8,878 bases of DNA, taken from the NCBI GenBank assembly GCA_034431315.1, contig DAOUDK010000111.1, positions 1-8,878 of the forward strand. The letters run 5' to 3'. The notes under the pieces are model-generated. The model made no database searches. It saw only the letters and a program-made list of their open reading frames with translations, and was not told the DNA's origin. Below, piece by piece: positions 1-6,221 of the stretch. Position numbers and translations under genes: made by a program. The stretch comes from JAUWOY01 sp034431315 (GTDB taxonomy: Bacteria > Chloroflexota > Anaerolineae > VGOG01). Each line of letters begins with the position of its first letter. The stretch's first letter is position 1.

Positions 1-2531
1 TGAATCTTTCCCATGTCGAGGGCATAGCCATCGGAGGAGAACGCTCCCCACAAATCAGCCAGAAGGCCGCCAGGCTGAGCGATTTCAGGCTCGCGCAGCA
101 CAATCCCCACGTAGTAATCACCTCCAGCGGCTTCCAGGGGGATGCGCAGGGCATGCTGCCCCTTCACGATTTCCCCCTCATCCCAAAAGCTGGTGGGGTA
201 CCCATCGCCAGCGGGACGAATAACCTGTTGGACCCAAAGCTGCTTGTTCTCATCCACGAGACGGAAGTAGAAAGAGTAATCGTCTGCCAGCTTCTGCGTG
301 ACTTGCCAGTACGGTCGCACCCACACCCAATCCCCCGGCCGGTAGCTCCCCTCAGTGAAGTCGTAGCCCAGGAGTCGAAGGTCCCCAAAATCCATAACCT
401 GACGGTGTTCCAGGGGCAATGAAGCCACAGCAGGTGGAGAGGCCGGCTTTCCCACCTGAAGGGTCCCGATGTCCACCGCCGTCCCCTGGGGACTTGGATC
501 TTCACCGACGACAGCCAATTGCCGGCTGTCGTCGTGAACCACCATCTCCAAGCGGTACCAGCCCGGCGGTGTGCCGACATCAATCAAAAGCTCGTAATCG
601 TCCCTGACGATCTGACCCGGCGGCCACTGCGAGGTGGGATAGCGGCCATTGAGGGGAGCGCGATCGGCCCGCCCCCAGAGGCGATTCTCCCCGTCGAGAA
701 GACGCAGGGAAATCCCGTAATCCTCCTCCAGCCCCCCCTTCATCCCCCCCAACTTTGGGGGGGAAAGAGGAGGGACTTTCCAATACAGGTTCAGATGCAC
801 AAACTGTCCGCCAGCGGCGGGCCTGCCCTTCAGATCATAGCCTAAAAACAGGAGCTTGTCCTCGAAGTTGGCCTCCATCGGGTGTTGGACCTCAGGCAGG
901 GCATCGAGCACGGGCGGACTCGTCAGGAAGCAAGAGGTTTGCACTACAGAAGCATAGTTGTGAAAGCTTCGCTCATCCACTAAGAAGGCGTTCTCTTCAA
1001 GCCAGGTCTTGGGCAAAAACTCCGGGTCGCCCCAGCTCGGGGTGCCGGAGAAGGCCAACCAAATGCGTTCGTACCCGGCCATCAACTCCTCAAGCGCAGA
1101 GATAGTGTCTTCGTCGGGGCTGACCAGCCGTGGCAACCCCGTCCAGGGCAGGCCAGCGTCGGCGTAGTAATGGTAGAGCTGGGAGATATGGGGCGGGTCT
1201 ACTACGATGACGTCGCCCGGCTGGGCGTGGGCCTTGAGGTACTCCCCCCAGGCCCGGTGATCGTCCTTGGCGTATTTCTCGTTGTAAAAGTACTGCTGGG
1301 TAGAGTGGGCCGAGCCAGCAATCATCAAGGCCAGACAACTGGCGAAGACCAGCGGCCACTTCTTCTTGATGGTCGCCAGCCCCACGGCCAAAATCAGATA
1401 AAAGGCGGGGCTGGCCAAAATCAGATGGCGGATATTCATATAGGCTGGTCGGACATAGGAGAGGAGATAGATTGAAAAGAGGGGTACCAACAAATAGATC
1501 AGAGCTGAAGTTGGGTATTGGGTATTCGAACGACGAAAAGCCCCCCAGACTATGGCCAGAGCTCCGACCAGGAAAACGCTCCGAAAGACCCAGTGGACGG
1601 CCAGTACCTGTTGGGCTCTGACCGATATCCCCAGGCTGAAGGAGTTGGACACATCGCGCAGAAGTTCGAGCAGGGGGATAAAGCGAAACCCGGCCATCTC
1701 CCCTTTGGGCAAGATGGAAAATCCATAATAGAGGATGGGCGCGGCGATCAATAACACCCCAAGCACTGGAATCGCCACCCGCCGCCATCTAGCCTTACGC
1801 AAAAATGACAGGAAGACCACCAGCTCCACCAGTAAGATCAAGAAGCCCAAGTAGTGGGTGCCCAGCATGGCTGCGGAGGACACGATGTAGATTGTGGTCA
1901 GTTGGAGGTTGGAGGTTGGAGGTTGGATATTGGATATTGGAGATTGGAGGTTGGAGGTTGGAGTTAGTATCTTCAACAGGGAGTAGAATGACAGCAGGCC
2001 CAGGAAAGTGAGCATGGTGTACATTCTCGCCTCGTGGGAGTACCAGAGGTATAGCGGGGAGATAGCACCGAACATGGCGGCCAACAGCCCTACTCGCCGA
2101 TCATTGAAGAGATATTTGCCCACGGCGTAAAGCAGGGGCACGGTCAACACACTGAAGGCCAGGGAGGGGAAACGCAGGGCGAACTCGCTCTGGCCCGCCA
2201 ATTTGACCACGAAGTGCAACAGGAGGAAGTAGAGGGGGGGGTGGTTGTCGAAAGTGATCACCTGCCTGGTGGCATCGGTGAGGACGATCTCGTTGGACAA
2301 GACGAGAGGCAAATCGTAGTTGGCCCGCTGCAGGCTCAAGCTCTCATCCCACCAGAGGCTTTGGGCCCCCAACCCACAGACCCCTCGGGCAAAGGCCAGG
2401 GCTATGAGAAGGAGCAACAAAGCGCGGTAAAGCCACTCCCGGCTGGGATGCAAAGATGAGGCGGGGGATACCTCTAATCCCCCGCTTCGATCGGTCGTCA
2501 TATCAGCACTCGATTCCAGAATATCTCTCAT
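1..2531 (-). CDS. GT39-type (dolichyl-phosphate-mannose mannosyltransferase-like) membrane glycosyltransferase, C-terminus beyond the window
   Basis: Read on the minus strand, one uninterrupted frame runs from ATG at 2531 to the window edge (at least 843 codons). After a short cytoplasmic N-terminus comes a membrane segment (about residues 34-55), then WWDES at 60-64, whose D62/E63 match the acidic catalytic loop of the PMT/ArnT (GT39, GT-C) fold. NHPPLY at 96-101 is another family hallmark. Many hydrophobic segments follow to about residue 410. The family transfers sugars from a polyprenyl-phosphate donor on the outer membrane face. A soluble part follows, with EYLKAHAQPGDVIVV and, from residue 560, two tandem beta-rich modules. 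Three repeat elements are translated in frame (residues about 189-211, 336-340 and 586-600). No strong Shine-Dalgarno precedes 2531; ATG at 2501 is an alternative start. The preceding GT2 gene probably supplies the lipid-linked donor. Acceptor and sugar cannot be told. Confidence 0.88.
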   Translation of the reverse strand, partial: MRDILESSADMTTDRSGGLEVSPASSLHPSREWLYRALLLLLIALAFARGVCGLGAQSLWWDESLSLQRANYDLPLVLSNEIVLTDATRQVITFDNHPPLYFLLLHFVVKLAGQSEFALRFPSLAFSVLTVPLLYAVGKYLFNDRRVGLLAAMFGAISPLYLWYSHEARMYTMLTFLGLLSFYSLLKILTPTSNLQSPISNIQPPTSNLQLTTIYIVSSAAMLGTHYLGFLILLVELVVFLSFLRKARWRRVAIPVLGVLLIAAPILYYGFSILPKGEMAGFRFIPLLELLRDVSNSFSLGISVRAQQVLAVHWVFRSVFLVGALAIVWGAFRRSNTQYPTSALIYLLVPLFSIYLLSYVRPAYMNIRHLILASPAFYLILAVGLATIKKKWPLVFASCLALMIAGSAHSTQQYFYNEKYAKDDHRAWGEYLKAHAQPGDVIVVDPPHISQLYHYYADAGLPWTGLPRLVSPDEDTISALEELMAGYERIWLAFSGTPSWGDPEFLPKTWLEENAFLVDERSFHNYASVVQTSCFLTSPPVLDALPEVQHPMEANFEDKLLFLGYDLKGRPAAGGQFVHLNLYWKVPPLSPPKLGGMKGGLEEDYGISLRLLDGENRLWGRADRAPLNGRYPTSQWPPGQIVRDDYELLIDVGTPPGWYRLEMVVHDDSRQLAVVGEDPSPQGTAVDIGTLQVGKPASPPAVASLPLEHRQVMDFGDLRLLGYDFTEGSYRPGDWVWVRPYWQVTQKLADDYSFYFRLVDENKQLWVQQVIRPAGDGYPTSFWDEGEIVKGQHALRIPLEAAGGDYYVGIVLREPEIAQPGGLLADLWGAFSSDGYALDMGKI
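91..854 (-). repeat. Tandem duplicated beta-rich module inside the GT39-type protein
   Basis: Two copies of one module lie about 158 residues apart. Copy 1 starts with LLFLGYDL at residue 560 (base 854) and ends near 531; copy 2 starts with LRLLGYDF at residue 718 (base 380) and ends near 91. Shared landmarks in the same order are LGYD, YWxV, DY, RLxD, LW, YPTSxW, GxIV and a final Y-rich strand. The text after each copy also matches (AVDIGTL after copy 1, ALDMGKI after copy 2), so a third copy may lie beyond the left edge. The pattern suggests extracytoplasmic sugar- or polymer-binding beta-sandwiches, but that role is inferred. Confidence 0.75.
732..775 (-). repeat. C/G-run hairpin repeat, copy 1, translated inside GT39 module 1
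   Basis: Seven Cs at 744-750 and seven Gs at 757-763 form a hairpin with AACTTT between them, followed by a further run of Cs at 732-738. On the coding strand it reads as proline/glycine-rich residues (about PPLSPPKLGGMKGG, residues 586-600). A near-identical element lies at 7387-7420 in the other orientation. The second GT39 module lacks these residues at the equivalent loop, so the element looks like an in-frame insertion. Confidence 0.75.
1511..1524 (+). repeat. Heptanucleotide array, two units, translated inside GT39
   Basis: Two exact copies of TTGGGTA followed by a degenerate partial unit. The unit is the same type as in the arrays at 1902-1963 and 7344-7378. On the coding strand it encodes NTQYPT between two hydrophobic segments of the GT39-type protein. 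Confidence 0.55.
1902..1963 (+). repeat. Heptanucleotide array, about nine units, translated inside GT39
   Basis: Eight full 7-bp units of the TTGGAGG / TTGGATA / TTGGAGA type plus a 6-bp partial unit. Nine units make 63 bp, that is 21 codons, so the frame is kept. On the coding strand the array gives three heptapeptides, PTSNLQS, PISNIQP and PTSNLQL, between two membrane segments (residues about 189-211). The related arrays at 1511, 4597 and 7344 use the same unit. Confidence 0.85.
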
Positions 2532-2543
2532 CGTCTTTGGAAG

Positions 2544-2594
2544 TTTGACGTTTGAACTTTGAGCTTTGAGCTTTGAACTTTGAACTTTGAGCTT
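2544..2594 (+). repeat. Heptanucleotide array between GT2 and GT39 genes
   Basis: Seven 7-bp units, one TTTGACG and six of TTTGAAC or TTTGAGC, plus two bases. The array fills most of the 61-nt gap between the GT2 stop codon and the GT39 start and touches the stop codon. No promoter or terminator is evident in the gap. Confidence 0.85.
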
Positions 2595-3360
2595 AGTCTG
2601 CTTCTCTCCACAATTGCAGGCGGAACCTGAATAGATCCCGAAAGGCCCGCAGAATAACGCGGATGTTCGCTCCGGTTTGCTCTCCTGCCAGGCGAGGAAA
2701 ATGGCTTACTGGCACCTCGGTGATGCTAAACCCCTTTCTCTTGGCCCCCACCAGAAACTCCGTGTCTATCATGGCCCCTTTTGAAGTTATGGGTACCTGG
2801 GAGACAACCTCGCGCTTAAACAGCTTAAACGCGCAGTCAATGTCGCGAGAGACGTAGCCAAACAGCAGATTGACCAGCGTTGTCCAACCCCAGGCGAAGA
2901 GGCGGCGGATGAAGGGGTCCTGACGGTGGGCCCGATAACCGATCACCAGCTCAGCGGTTTCGATATAGGGCAACAGCTTCTTTACTTCGGCGACATCGTA
3001 TTGGTTATCAGAACTGGTAAAGAAGATCAGTTCACGGGTGGCGGCTTGAAAACCAGAATTCAAGGCCCCGCCGTAGCCCCGATTGACTTCATGCCGCACC
3101 AGCCTGACCTGGGGATAGCTCTTCGCCAGTTCCTCGACGACCTCCGAGGTACGGTCGCGGCTGCCATCATCCACCACGATGACTTCGTAGTCAGGAGTGA
3201 TGGGTTCCATCACCTCCAGCACGCTTCTAACCGCCTGGCCAACGTTCTCCTCCTCGTTGTAAGCGGGCAAGACCACTGAGATGCTTCTCTGAAACGTGAA
3301 ACGTGAAACGTGATTCTTCTCCCCTCGTCCCAAAGTCTTATCCTCAATAGCTTTTGCCAT
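2593..3360 (-). CDS. Family 2 glycosyltransferase, polyprenyl-phosphate sugar synthase-like (DPM1-type)
   Basis: This 255-residue GT-A enzyme has the core start ISVVLPAYNEEENV (residues 27-40), the nucleotide-sugar motif VVDDGS (62-67), NRGYGGAL (93-100) and a SSDNQYD segment (116-122) at the usual DXD site. No long membrane segments are visible, as in the short DPM1-type enzymes that charge a lipid phosphate with mannose or glucose at the cytoplasmic face. Codons 17-23 come from a translated 7-bp array. The start at 3360 follows AAAGGAAG at a suitable distance and overlaps the end of the upstream GIY-YIG gene by 17 nt, implying coupling. The first Asp of the DXD is Ser here (S116). With the downstream GT39 gene it probably forms a donor-synthase and transferase pair. 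The exact sugar is unknown. Confidence 0.88.
   Translation of the reverse strand: MAKAIEDKTLGRGEKNHVSRFTFQRSISVVLPAYNEEENVGQAVRSVLEVMEPITPDYEVIVVDDGSRDRTSEVVEELAKSYPQVRLVRHEVNRGYGGALNSGFQAATRELIFFTSSDNQYDVAEVKKLLPYIETAELVIGYRAHRQDPFIRRLFAWGWTTLVNLLFGYVSRDIDCAFKLFKREVVSQVPITSKGAMIDTEFLVGAKRKGFSITEVPVSHFPRLAGEQTGANIRVILRAFRDLFRFRLQLWREAD
3291..3311 (+). repeat. Heptanucleotide array, three units, translated in GT2 N-terminus
   Basis: Three perfect copies of GAAACGT (21 bp, seven codons). On the coding strand it yields the HVSRFTF stretch just before the first beta strand of the GT2 fold. The residues before it are not part of the usual family core, so the N-terminal extension may be a by-product of the repeat. 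Confidence 0.75.
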
Positions 3361-3604
3361 TGCGCTTCCTTTCGATCAATTTTAGTTTGTCGGCTCTGGA
3401 CAGACAGCGGATGGCCGCTTCTCGCTTTTGAGCCGTGCTCCTGTCGGACTGCTCCTCGCGGTACGCCAGACGCAGCGGCCGACGGCCACGGGTGTACCTG
3501 GCGCCCCGCCCGCTGTTGTGAGCCTGCAGCCGCCGCTCCAGATCCGTCGTCCAGCCAGTGTAGAGCGTGCCGTCGGCGCACTTCAGGATGTAAACGACGG
3601 CCAT
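3344..3604 (-). CDS. GIY-YIG nuclease superfamily protein, UPF0213 type
   Basis: The 86-residue protein opens with VVYILKCADGTLYTG, the GIY-YIG core in its VYI...YTG form, followed by TTDLERRLQAHNSGRGARYTRG and REEQSDRSTAQKREAAIR. This layout and length match the small single-domain UPF0213/YhbQ family. Members have a nuclease-like fold, and a role in DNA processing or repair has been suggested, but the cellular role is uncertain. The start at 3604 lies 2 nt past the TyrA-like stop codon, with AGGA 6 nt upstream. Its last codons overlap the GT2 start. It looks like a passenger within the operon, since it has no evident link to glycan synthesis. Confidence 0.9.
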   Translation of the reverse strand: MAVVYILKCADGTLYTGWTTDLERRLQAHNSGRGARYTRGRRPLRLAYREEQSDRSTAQKREAAIRCLSRADKLKLIERKRNGKSY

Positions 3605-3606
3605 CG

Positions 3607-4581
3607 CTAGTCCTGCTCCCGCCGCTTACCCAGCCTCCCCAGGCCGAAGAACTGGCCCATGAAGCTGCCCATGCCAGGCATCTCAGTTGACTGCGCCTCC
3701 CAGTCACCCGCTTCCCTGGCTCTCAGCCATCTCATTCGAGCTATCATCGCCTCATCGAAGACCTGCTCCAATTCCTCGGCGTCTCCGGCCAGAATGGTCT
3801 CCTTTAGCTCACCCAGTTTCTCCGAACAGGCATCAATCCAGCGCACGATGTTTTCCCTGTTGACGAGACAGGCATCGCGATAGGTGCTTGGGTCGGCCGA
3901 GACGAAGCGGGTGGCGTTCTCGAAGGCGCCCCTGGCCAGCCTGCGCATCTCCCGCCAGGACGGGCTCTCGGTGGTGACGCTCAGCAAAGCGGCGGAGAGA
4001 ACGAAAGGCAGGTGATCAACGCCGGCCATGAGGCCATCGTGCTCCAGAGGGTCGAGGAAGTAGGGCTTAGCGCCCAGGAGGTAAGCGAAGTCAGAGGCCA
4101 GCCGCACCGCGTCGGGAGCCGCACCTGCTGCGGGCGTGAGGCAATAAACCGCTCCCGCGAAAAGGTCAGCGCTGGCCGCGTCAATCCCCTCCGCTGTCCC
4201 TGCATTAGCAACGATGGGATCCCCGCCCACGAAGTTCACTTCCTCAGGCAGTATCTCCTCCGCCCATTCGATAACCGGCGCCTTGATGCTGGCCGTGTCG
4301 GTGATCAGGCAACCTGGCTTTAGGTAAGGGCCGATGGCCGCCAGAGTGTCCTTGATGCCTCCCACCGGGATGGCGATGACGATCAGGTCAGCGTCCTCGC
4401 AGGCGGAGACCAGGTTCCAATCAGTCTTGTCCACAGCGCCGATCTTCTTGGCCCGGTTGGCTGCGCCGCGTTCCCGGTCGTGGCCGACTACCTCGAAATC
4501 AACTTCGGCCTGGTGCAGAGCCAGCCCAATAGATCCACCAATAAAGCCCAAACCCACTATCGTAATTCGCGGTTTACTCAT
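3607..4581 (-). CDS. TyrA-like dehydrogenase (prephenate/arogenate dehydrogenase family), atypical active site
   Basis: The 324-residue protein has an N-terminal Rossmann fold with GLGFIGGSIG at 10-19 and an acidic residue (D35) after the second strand, which suggests NAD preference. DTASIK at 95-100 keeps the family serine. EHDGLMAGVDHLP at 180-192 matches the helical dimerisation domain and keeps H181 and H190. This family oxidatively decarboxylates prephenate or arogenate toward tyrosine. The usual GGHPMAG motif, however, reads GGDPIVA (119-125), with D121 where the active-site His is normally found. AGGGGGG in front of ATG at 4581 is a good ribosome-binding site. No other aromatic amino acid gene is nearby. 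A related dehydrogenase with another substrate is possible. Confidence 0.82.
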   Translation of the reverse strand: MSKPRITIVGLGFIGGSIGLALHQAEVDFEVVGHDRERGAANRAKKIGAVDKTDWNLVSACEDADLIVIAIPVGGIKDTLAAIGPYLKPGCLITDTASIKAPVIEWAEEILPEEVNFVGGDPIVANAGTAEGIDAASADLFAGAVYCLTPAAGAAPDAVRLASDFAYLLGAKPYFLDPLEHDGLMAGVDHLPFVLSAALLSVTTESPSWREMRRLARGAFENATRFVSADPSTYRDACLVNRENIVRWIDACSEKLGELKETILAGDAEELEQVFDEAMIARMRWLRAREAGDWEAQSTEMPGMGSFMGQFFGLGRLGKRREQD

Positions 4582-4596
4582 TTAGCCCCCCTCTGT

Positions 4597-4623
4597 CTAA
4601 TATCCAATATCTAATATCCAAGC
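4597..4623 (-). repeat. Heptanucleotide array in the gap between TyrA-like and HD genes
   Basis: On the minus strand it reads TTGGATA, TTAGATA, TTGGATA and a partial unit, the same unit type as the arrays inside GT39 and before the second HD gene. It takes up over half of the 47-nt gap and sits just upstream of the TyrA-like ribosome-binding site. Confidence 0.7.
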
Positions 4624-4628
4624 ACTTG

Positions 4629-5141
4629 CTAGTTCACCCCATCGGCTTCTTGTAAAGCCGCCAGTAATTCATCCTGGCGAGTTCCGAGCGGGCTGCTGGC
4701 GGATGGCTCTTGATGGCGCCGAATCAACTCTACGGTGGTAGGCGAGCAGCCCGCCGCCTGGGCCAACTCCGCTCCCAGCTCAGGATGGTGCTGGTGGACG
4801 AAGAATGGGTAGCGCCAACTGCGCGGTTCCTCCGCAGCTAGCCGATCCAACAGCGGTGTCCTGAGCGCGCTGATCAGAACGATGAGCACCCGATGCCACA
4901 ATCGCAATCGCCCACCAGTCTTGCCCACATCGTGCAAGAGGGCCGCTGCCAGCAGGTCACGGTCACGGTGCTGCTTTCTCCGCAGAGCGTAGAAAACATC
5001 CAGGCCGTGGCGTTGGTCAGATCGCGGCATCCGTTGAAAAAGCTCGACCTGGGGGGGAGTCAGGTATTCGTTTAGCCGGCCGAGCTCCCGTTTCGGCACC
5101 CAAGCCACCAGAGCCCGGCAGAACTGGCTGACCCGATACAC
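4629..5141 (-). CDS. HD-domain protein (putative metal-dependent phosphohydrolase)
   Basis: The 170-residue protein carries the HD superfamily signature: H45 in RHGLDVFYAL, LLHDVGK at 68-74 with H70-D71 and K74, a His cluster HQHH at 116-119, and D167 near the C-terminus. This spacing fits a single-domain HD hydrolase acting on nucleotides or phosphate esters, though the substrate cannot be deduced. The start is GTG at 5141, directly abutting the M50 stop codon (0-nt gap), so translation is probably coupled. No clear Shine-Dalgarno is present. Unusually, the first 30 residues are not obviously part of the HD fold. Confidence 0.82.
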   Translation of the reverse strand: MYRVSQFCRALVAWVPKRELGRLNEYLTPPQVELFQRMPRSDQRHGLDVFYALRRKQHRDRDLLAAALLHDVGKTGGRLRLWHRVLIVLISALRTPLLDRLAAEEPRSWRYPFFVHQHHPELGAELAQAAGCSPTTVELIRRHQEPSASSPLGTRQDELLAALQEADGVN

Positions 5142-5801
5142 CTACAAGCCTGTAATCAAGCGAAAGAGCAGACTATGCGGCAGCCCAAGAACCAGCCCCA
5201 GGATGCTGATGGGCAAGACCTGATCAAGGATGATCAGTAGGAAAAAAATCATGTAGCCCTGAGCTCCTATTCTGTCAAAGGCATCTGAAATCCGGTAAGC
5301 CCAGGGGGCTCGGATGGTGCTCAGGATACCCCGCAAGATACTGGCGCCATCCAACGGGGGGATCGGCAGCAAGTTAAATAGAGCTATGATGATATTGACG
5401 CTTATCACGGTAAGGAGCAAGTTCAGAAGCGACCACGACATTGTTAGACCCAGTCTGATGGGCACAGCCACCATAGCAGCCAGCACCAGATTGGAGATAG
5501 GCCCCGCTGCTGCCACCATAGCCATGCCCACCCTCGGCCCTCTGCGCAGATACAGCGGATTGACCGGCACGGGCTTCCCCCAGCCGATGCCAAACCCGGA
5601 GAGAACGCTGAACAGCATCATCATCGTGCCCATGGGATCCAGGTGAACCAACGGATTCAGGGACAGGCGTCCCTGGTATCGAGCCGTGGGATCGCCCAAC
5701 TCGTTGGCCATCCAGGCATGGGCAAACTCGTGGACATCAATGGCAATGAGCAGAGAGAGCAGAAAAGCAACGATTTCCAGCAAACTACGCCCTGCGAACA
5801 T
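5142..5801 (-). CDS. Site-2 protease family protein (M50 metalloprotease), first gene of the operon
   Basis: This integral membrane protein has the zinc-binding HEFAH motif at residues 24-28 within the first membrane helix. NLLPIPPLDG sits in a later helix and supplies the distal metal-binding Asp of M50 peptidases. Several further hydrophobic segments cover most of the about 220 residues, and no PDZ domain is present, so it is the short S2P type. Such proteases cleave membrane-embedded substrates such as anti-sigma factors. ATG at 5801 is preferred because GGGGG lies 4 nt upstream. An in-frame ATG at 5819 would add six residues but lies inside a REP-like palindrome and lacks a ribosome-binding site. 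It heads the minus-strand operon below a promoter near 5923-5951. Confidence 0.9.
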   Translation of the reverse strand: MFAGRSLLEIVAFLLSLLIAIDVHEFAHAWMANELGDPTARYQGRLSLNPLVHLDPMGTMMMLFSVLSGFGIGWGKPVPVNPLYLRRGPRVGMAMVAAAGPISNLVLAAMVAVPIRLGLTMSWSLLNLLLTVISVNIIIALFNLLPIPPLDGASILRGILSTIRAPWAYRISDAFDRIGAQGYMIFFLLIILDQVLPISILGLVLGLPHSLLFRLITGL

Positions 5802-5813
5802 CTTTCCCCCTTT

Positions 5814-5893
5814 CGTCATTGCGAGGCGCGCTGTTTGCGCCGAAGCAATCCCCTAGTGCGCCTGGAGATTGCTTCGCTCCGCTCGCAGTGACG
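5814..5893. repeat. REP-like palindromic intergenic element
   Basis: An 80-bp imperfect palindrome. The outer arms CGTCATTGCGAG (5814-5825) and CTCGCAGTGACG (5882-5893) pair with one mismatch. The inner arms CGAAGCAATC (5841-5850) and GATTGCTTCG (5867-5876) pair perfectly, and a small GGCGC/GCGCC hairpin lies within the left side. The composition matches the widespread repeat that translates to HCEARSAEAIS-like peptides. It occupies the untranslated leader of the M50 gene and would fold in its mRNA. Confidence 0.85.
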
Positions 5894-5922
5894 AATGTAA
5901 CATTGTCAAGTAAGCCGGGGTT

Positions 5923-5951
5923 ATTATAGCACAAAACAAAGGAGGAGGCAA
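5923..5951 (-). promoter_or_regulatory. Promoter for the minus-strand operon
   Basis: Minus-strand TATAAT at 5923-5928 is preceded by TGTGC (extended -10). TTGCCT at 5946-5951 serves as -35, with a 17-bp spacer. The transcript would start near 5915 and carry about 115 nt of leader, including the REP-like element, before the M50 start. Confidence 0.6.
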
Positions 5952-5965
5952 AGAAAGGGCTCGGA

Positions 5966-5995
5966 TTCGTAATATCGGGCTGGATGTGCTATAAT
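5966..5995 (+). promoter_or_regulatory. Promoter for the plus-strand operon
   Basis: TATAAT at 5990-5995 is preceded by TGC, an extended -10. The -35 region (TTCGTA at 5966-5971, 18-bp spacing) is poor, so the extended -10 probably carries recognition. The start would be near 6002, leaving a short leader with GGGGAGG before the DUF951 start. Confidence 0.6.
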
Positions 5996-6018
5996 AAAAT
6001 CCGGGGAGGTAACAGGCC

Positions 6019-6207
6019 ATGCCCATGGACATCCGCTTAGGTGACGTAGTGCGATTGCGCAAGCAGCACCCCTGTGGGGGCTACGAGTGGGAGGTGGTGC
6101 GCCTGGGAGCCGACATCGGCATCAAGTGCCGCACCTGCGGCCGCCGCCTGCTGCTGCCCCGGCGCAAGTTCGAGAAGAGCGTGAAGAAGTTGGTTAGTCG
6201 GGGGTAG
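6019..6207 (+). CDS. DUF951 family protein, small zinc-ribbon-like
   Basis: The 62-residue protein matches the DUF951 pattern: a basic, beta-rich N-terminus, HPCGG (17-21), WEVVRLGADIGIKC (24-37) and CRTC (37-40). C19, C37 and C40 could bind a metal. A lysine/arginine-rich tail suggests nucleic acid contact. The family is widespread and small but has no proven function. The start at 6019 lies 9 nt after GGGGAGG. A second in-frame ATG two codons later is also possible. It is the first gene of the plus-strand block, 11-14 nt ahead of the GT28-type gene. Confidence 0.85.
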   Translation: MPMDIRLGDVVRLRKQHPCGGYEWEVVRLGADIGIKCRTCGRRLLLPRRKFEKSVKKLVSRG

Positions 6208-6221
6208 AGCCAGTTTCCGTG

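Noticed and set aside
153..1105. Plus- and minus-strand open frames at 153-422, 164-583, 580-783 and 755-1105
   Set aside because: They lie in other frames over the GT39 coding region, show arginine/proline-rich shadow composition and match no recognisable family.
1902..1963. CRISPR-like array
   Set aside because: Units are 7 bp with no spacers between them, so this is a simple tandem array.
1..2531. Possible frameshifts in the GT39 gene at the long C/G runs (732-763, 1254-1259 and 2234-2241)
   Set aside because: Codon-by-codon reading from 2531 to 1 stays in one frame, with family motifs before and after each run. No frameshift is needed.
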